From contig CAJUOQ010000001.1 in the NCBI GenBank assembly GCA_910588235.1, positions 1-64,000 of the forward strand: a DNA stretch of 64,000 nt, in the 5' to 3' direction. This stretch comes from an uncultured Atopostipes sp. (GTDB taxonomy: Bacteria; Bacillota; Bacilli; Lactobacillales; Carnobacteriaceae_A). The notes beneath the pieces are model-generated. The model was not told the origin of the DNA. It saw only the letters and a program-made list of their open reading frames with translations, and did no database searches. The position numbers and the translations under genes were made by a program. Positions within the stretch are counted from its first letter, which is position 1; every line of letters begins with the position of its first letter. Shown in pieces: positions 1-8,706 of this stretch.

Positions 1-46
1 GTTCTTTAGGGACTTCCACCCTAGACATAGCACATGCCCGTCATAC
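1..46 (-). mobile_element. Probable 5' end of a group IIC intron, cut by the window edge
   Basis: Read on the minus strand, the first 46 nt begin GTATGACGGGCATG and continue with CTAGGGTGGAAGTCCCT. I recognise this from the start of bacterial group IIC introns, for example the Oceanobacillus intron that begins GTGTGCCCGGCATG and has AGGGTGAGAGTCCC. Such introns typically insert just 3' of intrinsic terminators, and a terminator with a T tract ends immediately before this point (47-82). The rest of the intron and any maturase gene would lie left of the window. Identification is by motif memory only. Confidence 0.5.
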
Positions 47-82
47 TAAAAAAAGAGAACACAGTATTGAACTGCATTCTCT
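47..82 (-). terminator. Rho-independent terminator downstream of cysE
   Basis: On the minus strand, AGAGAA pairs with TTCTCT across an interrupted stem (54-59 with 77-82, inner GT/AC pairs 62-65 with 71-74), followed by a run of T at 47-53. It lies behind the cysK-cysE operon. The putative group IIC intron starts directly after its T tract. Confidence 0.7.
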
Positions 83-119
83 AAAAGATTCTATCAACAC
101 GATTTGACATAGAACCCAA

Positions 120-164
120 ATCACCCACTAACCAGTGGAAAATTTCCATTGGTTAGTGGGTGAT
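120..164. repeat. 22-bp inverted repeat, long hairpin
   Basis: The arms at 120-141 and 143-164 are complementary over 22 bases apart from one G-T pair, separated by a single base. It lies 9 bp beyond the cysE stop codon and probably works as a first transcription stop or RNA-stabilising hairpin. It lacks a clean T tract, so its role is inferred. Confidence 0.6.
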
Positions 165-172
165 GTTTCATC

Positions 173-979
173 TTATTCTTTCATATTTCGTTGGGATACT
201 TCATTGTTCGCGGCTATGACCGATTGATTAGGAGCGACTGATTGCGTCAGCCAGACATTGCCTCCAATAATGGTGTTATCTCCGATAGTTGTATCTCCAC
301 CTAAAATAGTGGCTCCCGCGTAAATAACCACATTATTTCCGATATCTGGATGTCGTTTCATTCCTTTTATAATGTTTCCTTCTTCATCTGTTTTGAAACT
401 TTTAGCACCAATCGTCACACCTTGATATATTTTAACATTGCTGCCAATAGTCGCTGTTTCTCCAATAACAACCCCTGTGCCATGATCAATAAAGAAATGA
501 TCGCCAATGGTTGCTCCTGGGTGAATATCGATTCCCGTTATTGAATGCGCATATTCAGTCATCATTCTTGGGAGAATCGGAACAGCCAACTGGTACAGCT
601 TATTCGCGATACGAAAGATCGTCAAGGCTTCAAAAGAGGGATAAGAAAGCATAATTTCATCATAAGTTTGAGCGGCAGGGTCTCCTTTATAAGCAGCTAC
701 GACATCTGTGTTTAAAATTTGATAAATCGCGTCCATACTATTCATCAGTTCTTTAATCACCTGTCTTTGTTCATTTTCCTCTTCGATAAAGAAAGGAAGA
801 ACCTGTTCAAACGTTTTTGTAGCATTCATCTCCAGCGAAGCTTCTGTAACGCCTTTTGCACCTGCAACCCCAAAGATATTCGGATATAAGTAAGCCCGTA
901 ATTGGTTGATTAATTGAATGACTTCGTCTTTAATCCCACAGTAGTTTTTCGTGGCTACAATATGTTTCTCCTTTTTCAT
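173..979 (-). CDS. cysE: Serine O-acetyltransferase
   Basis: Makes O-acetylserine from serine and acetyl-CoA, the first step of cysteine synthesis. The protein has about 268 residues. An alpha-helical N-terminal half is followed by a left-handed beta-helix of hexapeptide repeats with the family's FIDHGTGVVIGETA and YQGVTIGAKS stretches. The start is placed at the second ATG (979) because AAGTAGG lies 9 nt upstream of it and directly abuts the first ATG at 988. It follows cysK by about 20 nt and is clearly in the same operon, so the cell can turn serine into cysteine with sulfide. Length is at the longer end for bacterial CysE. Confidence 0.95.
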   Translation of the reverse strand: MKKEKHIVATKNYCGIKDEVIQLINQLRAYLYPNIFGVAGAKGVTEASLEMNATKTFEQVLPFFIEEENEQRQVIKELMNSMDAIYQILNTDVVAAYKGDPAAQTYDEIMLSYPSFEALTIFRIANKLYQLAVPILPRMMTEYAHSITGIDIHPGATIGDHFFIDHGTGVVIGETATIGSNVKIYQGVTIGAKSFKTDEEGNIIKGMKRHPDIGNNVVIYAGATILGGDTTIGDNTIIGGNVWLTQSVAPNQSVIAANNEVSQRNMKE

Positions 980-1000
980 AAGCTTCATCCTACTTTCAAA

Positions 1001-1933
1001 TTATTTGATAAAGCCTTCAACAGATAAATAACGATCTCCATTATCAGGTAAAATAGCCACGAGTGTTTTATCTTTATTCTCTGGTCGTTTCGCAATTTCA
1101 AGTGTTGCCCATAAGGCAGCCCCTGCAGAAATCCCTACAAAAATACCATTTTCAGACCCTAATGAATGTGCGGCATTGATCGCCTCTTCATCTGTCGCTA
1201 GCAAAATTTCTGAATAAATATCTTGATCTAAAATGTCAGGGACGATCCCTGCACCAATTCCTTGAATTTTATGTTTCCCAGTTTCCCCTTTGGCTAATAA
1301 TGGTGAGCCACTAGGTTCGACTGCAATCATTTCTACTGACTCTTTCTGTTCTTTTAAATATTGTCCAGCTCCTGTAATCGTTCCACCGGTCCCAATACCA
1401 GCAATTAAAAGATCAACTGCGCCATCCGTATCTTCCCAAATTTCCGGTCCTGTTGTTTCATAATGAATTTGAGGGTTAACTTTGTTTTCAAATTGACGAG
1501 CCAAGAAAGCATTAGGCGTCGCATCAGCAATTTCGTTTGCTTTTTTGATTGCTCCTGGAATTCCTTCATCTCCTGGAGTAAGAACTAATTCAGCACCATA
1601 AGCTTTTAGTAATGCTCGGCGTTCTTCGGACATTGTTTCTGGCATTGTTAGAATCACATGATAATCCCGTGCAGCCCCTACTAGGGCTAAAGCAATTCCA
1701 GTGTTTCCAGAAGAGGCTTCAACGATAGTGCCGCCTGGCTTCAAAACACCCTCTTTTTCTGCTTGGTCAATCATTGCTTTCCCAATACGGTCTTTAACGG
1801 AGCCCCCTGGATTTAACGATTCTAGTTTCAGTAAAATCTCGCCATTGAATCCAGTGGGTTTCATTGCCTCTTTGAGTCGCACTAACGGTGTCTGACCAAT
1901 CACTTGGTCAATTGATGAATAGATATTTGCCAT
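1001..1933 (-). CDS. cysK: Cysteine synthase (O-acetylserine sulfhydrylase)
   Basis: PLP enzyme that joins sulfide to O-acetylserine to give cysteine. The 310-aa sequence has the full family length. The PLP lysine lies in NPGGSVKDRIG (K47), the substrate loop is EASSGNTG, and the glycine-rich phosphate-binding loop is GIGTGGTITG. The start ATG has AAAGGAAG seven nt upstream. It is first in a two-gene operon with cysE. In many bacteria the two proteins form the cysteine synthase complex, but that is family knowledge, not visible here. No T-box or S-box leader is evident in the roughly 100 bp upstream. Confidence 0.97.
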   Translation of the reverse strand: MANIYSSIDQVIGQTPLVRLKEAMKPTGFNGEILLKLESLNPGGSVKDRIGKAMIDQAEKEGVLKPGGTIVEASSGNTGIALALVGAARDYHVILTMPETMSEERRALLKAYGAELVLTPGDEGIPGAIKKANEIADATPNAFLARQFENKVNPQIHYETTGPEIWEDTDGAVDLLIAGIGTGGTITGAGQYLKEQKESVEMIAVEPSGSPLLAKGETGKHKIQGIGAGIVPDILDQDIYSEILLATDEEAINAAHSLGSENGIFVGISAGAALWATLEIAKRPENKDKTLVAILPDNGDRYLSVEGFIK

Positions 1934-2032
1934 TGTTTTACTTCCTTTCCAGTGTATTTAAAACTGACTTCTACAACTTATATATCTCATAGTTCACTTT
2001 AAAAAGCAATAAATATGATTTAACTTTTATTT

Positions 2033-3160
2033 TTAACCCTCACAAGAAACTGAAGATTTAATTAAATATTGAGGATCATATAAAATTTCAACTGTAATAT
2101 GAGTGATCGCATATTTTAAAGCGATTTGACGAATCTTCTGTTTCATTTTTTCTTGTTCTTTATCAGAAGCTTCAGCTGTTGTCACTGTTAGGGTCATCAT
2201 ATGTTGTTGTCCATCTGTTGACCAAATATGAAAATGCGAAATCGCTTGAACATTCGCTAGCTCTTGTATTTCCTCATGAAAAACGTTTGGGTCAACATTT
2301 TCGGGAACAGCTTGTAAAAAGATCTTACTGATTCGGAAAAATTCGGGGAACGTCACATATAAAATCCAACTAGCAATCCCTAACGATAGAATCGGATCCA
2401 GAATATACCAATCGGTAAACCTTAAAAGTATACTCATAATCAATACTGCAATCCAACCAAACAAATCTTCAAACAGATGAATATTCAACAGCTTTTCGTT
2501 CGCTGATTGTCCACTACTCATCAGCCAAACGGAAAAACCATTAATGATTATGGCGACAATGGCGACCCAAAATACCCCTTGATTGTTCACGGGCTGAGGA
2601 TTTAGTAATTCAGGAATGGTGTGGATAATCATTAAAACAGCTCCGATAATTAACACAACACTCGTAACGAATGCTCCTAACAGTGAAAATCGTCGATACC
2701 CATAAGTATACTCACTAGAAGCTCCTCGATTGGAAATTTTCTCAAATAAATAAGCGAGACCAATGGATAAAGCATCTCCAAGATCATGAACAGCATCGGA
2801 TAAAATCGCTTGACTGTTAAATAAAGCCCCAAAAATAAATTCAGCAATCGAAAAGAATATATTTAAGAAAAAGACGACGGTGATCTTTTTTTGTGCCCCT
2901 TCTCCCTGTCCTACTTCGTGGGTGTGATGATGCGCCTCTTCTTCTTTTTCTTCTACTAAATGAGGGTCTACGATAGAAAGTTGTTCAAAAGAACTCACTA
3001 AAGAAATGATATAAGGATCTATACCTTCAGGCAATTGAATCTCTGCCTCTTCAAAATTTACTTCAATTTCCTGAGTACCATCGAGAGCCTCGTAAAATCT
3101 TTTTTTGACCCGCTGCGCTTGCTCTGCACTATTTAAACCGACTATTTTATAAGTATTCAA
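2033..3160 (-). CDS. Cation diffusion facilitator metal exporter with an extra N-terminal domain
   Basis: Membrane exporter of the CDF family, which removes Zn2+ or related divalent ions in exchange for protons. Residues 1-75 form a small ferredoxin-like domain resembling heavy-metal-associated domains but without a CxxC pair. A histidine-rich linker (EEEAHHHTHEVG) follows, then six membrane segments with the paired metal sites in SDAVHDLGDALS and HLFEDLFGW, and a soluble C-terminal domain. The start is TTG with AGAGGTG upstream. It stands alone, divergent from no gene. Closest named relatives would be CzcD or ZitB, but the metal cannot be told from the sequence. Confidence 0.88.
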   Translation of the reverse strand: MNTYKIVGLNSAEQAQRVKKRFYEALDGTQEIEVNFEEAEIQLPEGIDPYIISLVSSFEQLSIVDPHLVEEKEEEAHHHTHEVGQGEGAQKKITVVFFLNIFFSIAEFIFGALFNSQAILSDAVHDLGDALSIGLAYLFEKISNRGASSEYTYGYRRFSLLGAFVTSVVLIIGAVLMIIHTIPELLNPQPVNNQGVFWVAIVAIIINGFSVWLMSSGQSANEKLLNIHLFEDLFGWIAVLIMSILLRFTDWYILDPILSLGIASWILYVTFPEFFRISKIFLQAVPENVDPNVFHEEIQELANVQAISHFHIWSTDGQQHMMTLTVTTAEASDKEQEKMKQKIRQIALKYAITHITVEILYDPQYLIKSSVSCEG

Positions 3161-3293
3161 AAGTTAACACCTCTACTTCTTATGTATCATTATCGCAAGA
3201 ATGAATATGATTTCATATGTATATGTTAGCAAGAATTCCTCGTTTTTACAATAAACGATACTTTGTACGCGACCGGTAATAAGAATTTCTTCA

Positions 3294-3343
3294 AAATAAA
3301 AACACTTTGTAAAATATTTTACCTTCATTTTTTACAAAGTGTT
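3294..3343 (-). terminator. Terminator behind arsC
   Basis: Arms AACACTTTGTAAAA (3301-3314) and TTTTACAAAGTGTT (3330-3343) are perfectly complementary. On the minus strand they are followed by TTTATTTT. Confidence 0.8.
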
Positions 3344-3362
3344 CAATTTTATATAGAAATTA

Positions 3363-3785
3363 TTACCCTTCCACTTCAGCAAATTCTTTGACACGAGCGC
3401 CTATTGCATCACGAACTTGTCTAAAAACCTCTAATTTTTCTTCTTCTGTCCCTTCTGCAAGTGCTGGGTCTTCAAATCCCCAATGTTCTCGACGCACTTC
3501 CGGAGGTGTTACAGGACAACGGCTTCGAGCGTCGTCGCATAACGTAACAGCTAAGTCGGAATGATTGAGCACTTCTAAGTCGATGAGATCTGAAGTTTGA
3601 TTCCCAATTTCAATCCCAATTTCCGCCATAGCTTTCACCGCTAGTTGGTTAAGTCCGTGTTGCTCTAGCCCAGCGCTTTGTACGATCCATTGATCGATAT
3701 CTAAATATTCTTTTGCGAAACCTTCAGCCATTTGGCTTCGAGCTGAGTTTCCTGTACATAGAAAATAAATCATTTTACTCTTCAT
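3363..3785 (-). CDS. arsC: Arsenate reductase, thioredoxin-coupled (LMW phosphatase fold)
   Basis: Reduces arsenate to arsenite with a cysteine relay recycled by thioredoxin. The 140-aa protein begins with the P-loop CTGNSARSQ (C10), and C83 and C90 in CDDARSRC complete the three-cysteine relay at the spacing of Gram-positive ArsC. The ATG at 3785 is preferred because AAAGGTG lies just upstream. An upstream in-frame GTG would overlap that site. No arsB/acr3 efflux pump or ArsR regulator is adjacent, so a complete detoxification operon is not present here. A general protein-tyrosine phosphatase is less likely given the extra cysteines. Confidence 0.9.
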   Translation of the reverse strand: MKSKMIYFLCTGNSARSQMAEGFAKEYLDIDQWIVQSAGLEQHGLNQLAVKAMAEIGIEIGNQTSDLIDLEVLNHSDLAVTLCDDARSRCPVTPPEVRREHWGFEDPALAEGTEEEKLEVFRQVRDAIGARVKEFAEVEG

Positions 3786-3818
3786 TCTATTCACCTTTCA
3801 TTTTTTGAAACTTAATGA

Positions 3819-4493
3819 TTAATCATCAAGATAAATCTTTTCATTAATCGTGTTCTCATAAGTATCATATATTAATTCTTCTTTATTTGCATCCCATTCA
3901 CAATATAAAATGGAATCCATATTTTCAAAGCCTAATTTCTCTAATTCTTCCTGTAACCATTCTTCGGTTTTTCCGAGACTTTCCAATGTCTTAGGTTTAA
4001 TGGCTCCTTCCTCAATCAGTAAAAAGGTTGGAATTTCCATATTTTCTTTCGTAATGACCGTTAACCCTCCACCGACTTCTAGAACCACATAATAAGCATC
4101 ATTAATCGAATAGCAGCCATTCTGTCTCAAAAAGAATCTTAATTGCTCCATATCAAAATGATTGTCTTTTAACTCTTTCATATTCAATTTTCCTCGATCA
4201 ATTAACACAGAAGGCTCACCTTGAATAAGTGTTGAGAGTCTTTCCGTTTTTTCGAGGAGATTTTCAATAATGAAAACAGTAACACCCCAAAGCAGAATCG
4301 CAAAAAGCACATGAAAAACATTCACTTGGTCATCATAAATTGCTTCTTCAACTAAAGCCCCAAGCACTACAATATATAGTATATCGAAAGGCGTGAGTTC
4401 AGACATTGCTTTTTTACCCATCAATCGTAATAAAGTAAAAATTCCAATTGAACCGACAAGAATCTTTGTTGCGATATTTATATACATTTCCAT
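3819..4493 (-). CDS. YetF-family (DUF421) membrane protein
   Basis: 224-aa protein of the DUF421/YetF family. Three N-terminal membrane segments (about residues 8-25, 35-55, 60-80) precede two small soluble domains, with the typical LRLMGKKAMSELTPFD motif after the first segment. Members are common in Firmicutes and some act in spore germination or membrane homeostasis, but the biochemical role is not established. The gene is 33 bp upstream of arsC on the same strand, so cotranscription is possible. The start has GGAAGGAAG upstream. I can name the family but not the function. Confidence 0.85.
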   Translation of the reverse strand: MEMYINIATKILVGSIGIFTLLRLMGKKAMSELTPFDILYIVVLGALVEEAIYDDQVNVFHVLFAILLWGVTVFIIENLLEKTERLSTLIQGEPSVLIDRGKLNMKELKDNHFDMEQLRFFLRQNGCYSINDAYYVVLEVGGGLTVITKENMEIPTFLLIEEGAIKPKTLESLGKTEEWLQEELEKLGFENMDSILYCEWDANKEELIYDTYENTINEKIYLDD

Positions 4494-4807
4494 CGTTTTC
4501 TTCCTTCCAGATTTTATTTTAAATACATCCTTATGATAAAGTGCCTTTACGTTAAAAGTCTACCCCTTCGCTTTTAAATGAAAATTTGTTTATACGTTTT
4601 TCGAAAAAACAATTTAGTTTTTATTACTAATTCTTCTTTTCCTTTAAATCGCAGCACTAATTGCTTTGTAAAATCTTTTATTCAAGAAACGATCTTTTAA
4701 TTTTCAAAAACACATCATTGTTTGTTTTTCCTTCTTTATTCCTTATATAATAGGGCTTGGTATTTTACTGGCGCTTAAACCCATTTTATTGAGAAAGGAG
4801 CAAGTGC
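4494..4807 (+). promoter_or_regulatory. Intergenic region with the metN promoter
   Basis: 314 bp between divergent yetF-like and metN. A good sigma-A promoter, TTGTTT (4722-4727) then 18 nt then TATAAT (4746-4751), reads towards metN. The leader is only about 50 nt and shows no SAM riboswitch or T-box features. The start codon TTG (4808) follows AAAGGAG by seven nt. Nothing else is recognisable in this AT-rich stretch. Confidence 0.7.
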
Positions 4808-5551
4808 TTGATTCATTTTAAAGATATTTCAAAAACATTTGCAAGTAAAGAAGGTGCTATAAAAGCGATTGATCATCTTTCGCTATCCATCCATCAAAAT
4901 GAAATTTTTGGTATTATTGGCGAGAGCGGTGCTGGAAAGTCAACTCTACTCCGGTTCATCAATGCGCTTGAAACGCCTGACGAAGGAATGGTTGAAGTGA
5001 ACGGTGTCAATGTTCAAAGTTTGAACAAAAAAGAACTACGTCAGTTTAAAAAGAAAATTGGGATGATATTCCAACAATTTAATTTACTTGGTAACAAAAC
5101 AGTGGAAGAAAATATTCTTCTACCCTTAGAACTTCATGATTACACCGATGCTTTAGATATTCAGCGTGTGCTTGAATTTGTAGGACTGACAGATCATAAA
5201 GATCGTTACCCGAGTGAGTTATCTGGTGGACAAAAACAACGTGTGGGAATTGCCAGAGGGCTGATTACCCGTCCGAATATTCTTTTATGTGATGAACCGA
5301 CCTCTGCTTTAGATGAAAATACTAAACGAGAGATTACCAATCTACTCGCTCGTGCTTCCACTGAATTTGATGTAACGATTTTAATCGTGACGCATGAATT
5401 AGATGTTGTTAAACGCTTATGTGAACGGGTAGCGATCCTAGAACAAGGTAAGCTCGTTGAGGTCGTTGATGTTCAGCACTGTGAAAGTAAGGAGAGCTTA
5501 AACGTTTCATATAGTGAATTAGCGCGGGAGGTGTTAGTGAATGGTCAATAA
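4808..5551 (+). CDS. metN: ABC importer ATPase, methionine (MetN) type, short form
   Basis: Energises uptake of methionine (D or L) or a related amino acid together with the next two genes. 247 aa: Walker A GESGAGKS, Q-loop FQQFNLL, signature LSGGQKQR, Walker B ILLCDEPTSALD, and switch histidine in VTHE. Typical MetN proteins are about 340 aa with a C-terminal NIL regulatory domain that senses methionine. That domain is missing here, and the gene ends normally at the metI overlap, so no transinhibition site is expected. TTG start. Substrate assignment rests on the partner lipoprotein and permease. Confidence 0.85.
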   Translation: MIHFKDISKTFASKEGAIKAIDHLSLSIHQNEIFGIIGESGAGKSTLLRFINALETPDEGMVEVNGVNVQSLNKKELRQFKKKIGMIFQQFNLLGNKTVEENILLPLELHDYTDALDIQRVLEFVGLTDHKDRYPSELSGGQKQRVGIARGLITRPNILLCDEPTSALDENTKREITNLLARASTEFDVTILIVTHELDVVKRLCERVAILEQGKLVEVVDVQHCESKESLNVSYSELAREVLVNGQ

Positions 5552-6230
5552 TATGGATCAAACATACCTCGAGCGGTTAATTGAGTTTGGACCAGCGATG
5601 CTTGAGAGCTTAGGTGAGACTGGTATTATGATGGTTTTTTCTGTCATTGCTGCAATTTTATTGGGTTTACCTTTAGGAACTTTTATCTTTTTAACCTCTA
5701 AAAATCGTCCTTTAGAAAACCGCGGACTCAATGAACTGATGAACGCTTTAGTCAATATTATTCGTTCATTTCCTTTTTTACTGCTCGTGATCGTCATGCA
5801 ACCTTTGATTCGAACGATCTATGGCCGTGCAACCGGCGATCCGATCGCTGCTTCGTTCCCAATGATGATTATATCCATTGCTCTCTATGCCCGTTTTGTT
5901 GAACAATCTTTATTAGATATTCCAAAAGAAGTTACAGAAACCGCACAAGCACTAGGAGCTACTATTCCGCAATACATTTTCAAATTTCTATATGTCGAAG
6001 CTAGAAGTTCACTAATCATTGGTTTTACTACGGCTTTTGTAAGTTTCATCTCCTATTCAACGATTATGGGAGCAGTCGGTGGTGGTGGAATTGGTGACTT
6101 TGCTATTCGTTATGGTTATCATCGTTATGAGACGGATATCATGTTTACAGCAATTGTTATTATTATTATTTTTGTACAAATTATCCAATGGGCAGGTTTA
6201 AAACTAGCACATAAATTAGATAGAAAATAA
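5541..6230 (+). CDS. metI: Methionine ABC transporter permease
   Basis: Membrane channel of the MetNIQ importer, 229 aa, with about five membrane segments. The EAA loop that docks the ATPase is seen in PKEVTETAQALGATIPQYIF. Its start overlaps the 3' end of metN by 11 bp, showing translational coupling, and a GGGAGGTG site lies inside metN. The conserved MGAVGGGGIGDFAIRYGY block near the end is characteristic of MetI-like permeases. Full length. Confidence 0.92.
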   Translation: MVNNMDQTYLERLIEFGPAMLESLGETGIMMVFSVIAAILLGLPLGTFIFLTSKNRPLENRGLNELMNALVNIIRSFPFLLLVIVMQPLIRTIYGRATGDPIAASFPMMIISIALYARFVEQSLLDIPKEVTETAQALGATIPQYIFKFLYVEARSSLIIGFTTAFVSFISYSTIMGAVGGGGIGDFAIRYGYHRYETDIMFTAIVIIIIFVQIIQWAGLKLAHKLDRK

Positions 6231-6259
6231 TAGATTTAAAAAATATAGGAGGAAAAATT

Positions 6260-7117
6260 TTGTTAAGTAAAAAATTAAAGAGTGTTTTAATAGTTGGTGC
6301 ATCGTTCGTACTAGCAGCATGTGGAAATGGCGCAGAGGAAGAAAATAACGCGGAGAATACGGGTGAGGAAGAAGTACCTACAACTTTAGAAGTTGCTTCT
6401 CACCTCCCGCCAATGACAGATATTGTAGAAATTGCCGCAGAAAATATTGAAGAACCTTATTCGATTGAATTATTAGAAGTAACAGATAACGTTCAATATA
6501 ATGACGCTGTTCAGAATAAAGAAGCTTATGCAAGTTTTGCTCAACATGAACCTTTCATGGAACAATACAACGAAGCAAACGATGGCAACTTGGTTGCTCT
6601 ACAAACCATTTATGATCCCATCGTCGGTTTTTACTCACCGGTCTATGATTCAGTGGACGAAATTGAAGAAGGTGCAGAAGTTGCCATCCCCGGAGATGCT
6701 TCGAATGAAACGCGTGCTTTATTAATTTTAGAAGACCAAGGACTTATTGAAGTTGATGAGAATGTTGAACGTGCTCAAGTGACGCTCGATGATATTACTG
6801 AAAATCCATTAAACTTAGAATTTACTTCGATCGATTTATTAAACTTAACCGCTGCTTATGAAGATGGCATTGAACTGGTATATAATTATCCTACTTATAT
6901 TGCGAATATTGGTTTAACTCCAGATGATGCTATATTTTTAGAAGATAAAGATGATGATTTATTCGCTCTAACAGTTATTGTACATGAAGATAATGCAGAC
7001 AATGAAGCAACAGATGCTTTGATCGACGCCTTCACTTCACAAGAAGTCTATGATTATTTAACCGAGTTATCCGATGTGAACCACTTATACCCTGCTTTTG
7101 AAAACCCAGCAGAATAA
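6260..7117 (+). CDS. metQ: Methionine-binding lipoprotein (NlpA/MetQ family)
   Basis: Extracellular substrate receptor of the importer. The 285-aa precursor has a lipoprotein signal peptide ending in LAAC (C21), then a very acidic linker and a NlpA-type binding domain. The binding-loop stretch EVASHLPPMTDIVEIAAENI is followed by the AVQNKEAYASFAQHEPFM block typical of MetQ. TTG start with AGGAGG upstream. It follows metI by 30 bp. The high share of Asp and Glu fits a salt-tolerant host. Methionine is the likely ligand, though close relatives bind other small molecules. Confidence 0.9.
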   Translation: MLSKKLKSVLIVGASFVLAACGNGAEEENNAENTGEEEVPTTLEVASHLPPMTDIVEIAAENIEEPYSIELLEVTDNVQYNDAVQNKEAYASFAQHEPFMEQYNEANDGNLVALQTIYDPIVGFYSPVYDSVDEIEEGAEVAIPGDASNETRALLILEDQGLIEVDENVERAQVTLDDITENPLNLEFTSIDLLNLTAAYEDGIELVYNYPTYIANIGLTPDDAIFLEDKDDDLFALTVIVHEDNADNEATDALIDAFTSQEVYDYLTELSDVNHLYPAFENPAE

Positions 7118-7136
7118 GGTTTAAAATTTCATAATT

Positions 7137-7176
7137 AAAAAGACAAACTTAAGCTATATGCTAAGTTTGTCTTTTT
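7137..7176. terminator. Bidirectional terminator between metQ and the reductase gene
   Basis: Arms AGACAAACTTA (7141-7151) and TAAGTTTGTCT (7162-7172) are complementary and flanked by A and T tracts on both sides. It serves the convergent genes on each side. Confidence 0.85.
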
Positions 7177-7183
7177 TAATCTT

Positions 7184-8554
7184 TCATTCGACATTTCCGT
7201 ATAGATCATTTAAACCTTCGGCCATCGCTGGATGCGTAAAGACTTGGTTAGCGAGTGTTTGGTAAGTGAGTTTTCCTTTCATAGCCGTTGCAATTAGATT
7301 GATCACTTCGGAACTTTCCTCAGCAAATAAAACAGTGCCTAATATCTGATCCGTATCGGCATCGATGACGGCTTTGTATAACCCAACTTTATGATCTAAT
7401 ATTTTCGCTCGTGGAATAGAAGCTGCTGGAAGACTAGCCACCTTAATCTCATATCCATGAGCACGTGCTTCTTTTTCTGTTAATCCTACCGATGATAAAG
7501 GCGGGTGGATAAAAGTAGCTGCCGGTATATATTTACGTTCGGCTAAATCATAAGAACCATCACCAAATAATTGACTGATCACAATTCGATAATCATCCAG
7601 TGAAAGATAAGTATGTTGTGGGCCTCCATTTACATCACCTAAAGCGTAAATATGTTTTTTGTTAGTCTGTAGCCGTTTATTAATCTGAATAGATTCGTCT
7701 TCTGCTAAAATAACATCTGCTGCTTCTAAATTTAATCCTTGAACATTTGGATGGCGTCCAACTGCTACTAATATTTTATCTGTCTGAAGTGTCTCTTTGG
7801 TCTCCTTTTGTTCATAAGTAAGTATAATCACTTCATCTTCTTTATCGATCTGAGTGGTTTCTGCATCAAATAGAAAGGTGATGCCCATATTTTCTAAAGC
7901 TTCCAACACAGCCTGAGCCACATCTCTATCTTCTGCTTTTAAAAACTCTTCTCTTGGTGAATGAGACAGCAAAGTCACCTTTGAACCAAACTGGGCATAG
8001 ATGGAAGCAAATTCTAAACCAACATATCCATCTCCAATAATGGCTAGTCTTTCAGGAAATTCTTCATCATCCATGAGTGTTTCAGAAGTGTGTATATTTT
8101 CCCCATTGATTTCTAAACCTGGAATCGCAGGAATATTAGGACGTGATCCTGTGTTAATGAAAATACGCTCCGCTTCATAAGTCACCACATCCCCATCATG
8201 TAACGCAATTTCTACTTGATGGTCATTCGCAAAAGAAGCTTCGCCATCAATGACCTTAACATTTTCGGTCCCATCTACATTTTCATAATTCGCTTCATTC
8301 AATTGATCAATTAGCGCTTTTTTCTCTTGGATTGCTTTTGTGTAATAATCAGCATCCATTACATTTTCTGGTTTTCTTTTTGCAAGGGTAGCTAATTTTT
8401 TACTCGGAATACAAGCCACATTGATACAAGTTCCCCCATACATTTTGGGGTCTTTCTCGATTACTATTGTCGTTTCTCCACGATTGCCAAGGTCTTGAGC
8501 GAGGGTTTTACCCGCTTTTCCAAAACCAATAATGATATTTTTTATTTTTTCCAT
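7184..8554 (-). CDS. FAD-dependent disulfide oxidoreductase, RclA/Har-like
   Basis: Class-I pyridine nucleotide-disulfide oxidoreductase of 456 aa. The N-terminal FAD motif here reads GFGKAGKTLA, the redox pair is C43 and C48 in GGTCINVACIPSK, an NAD(P)H Rossmann motif (GDGYVGLEFASIYA) lies near residue 170, and a dimerisation domain ends with THPAMAE. The pattern fits the RclA/hypothiocyanous-acid reductase group rather than glutathione or lipoamide reductase, since no partner genes are adjacent. Likely role is cytosolic defence against reactive chlorine or thiocyanate oxidants. This is inferred from family resemblance, and mercuric reductase is excluded by the lack of C-terminal cysteines. 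Confidence 0.75.
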   Translation of the reverse strand: MEKIKNIIIGFGKAGKTLAQDLGNRGETTIVIEKDPKMYGGTCINVACIPSKKLATLAKRKPENVMDADYYTKAIQEKKALIDQLNEANYENVDGTENVKVIDGEASFANDHQVEIALHDGDVVTYEAERIFINTGSRPNIPAIPGLEINGENIHTSETLMDDEEFPERLAIIGDGYVGLEFASIYAQFGSKVTLLSHSPREEFLKAEDRDVAQAVLEALENMGITFLFDAETTQIDKEDEVIILTYEQKETKETLQTDKILVAVGRHPNVQGLNLEAADVILAEDESIQINKRLQTNKKHIYALGDVNGGPQHTYLSLDDYRIVISQLFGDGSYDLAERKYIPAATFIHPPLSSVGLTEKEARAHGYEIKVASLPAASIPRAKILDHKVGLYKAVIDADTDQILGTVLFAEESSEVINLIATAMKGKLTYQTLANQVFTHPAMAEGLNDLYGNVE

Positions 8555-8655
8555 CTTCTTTATTCCTACCTTTCTTTTAAATTTATAATTATCCTTATCC
8601 TAAAGCTTGCGGATAATGTTTACAATCAAACCGCCTTATGACGCCCTTTAAAGTA

Positions 8656-8696
8656 AAAAAAGGCACTAGCTCTTTACTAAAGAACTAATGCCTTTT
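8656..8696 (-). terminator. Terminator behind dps
   Basis: AAAAGGCA (8657-8664) pairs with TGCCTTTT (8689-8696), and the stem continues inward with two wobble pairs. On the minus strand it ends in a T tract. Confidence 0.8.
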
Positions 8697-8706
8697 AAGA
8701 TTAAAT

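Noticed and set aside
4752..4807. SAM riboswitch or T-box ahead of metN
   Set aside because: The leader is only about 50 nt and lacks the conserved motifs.
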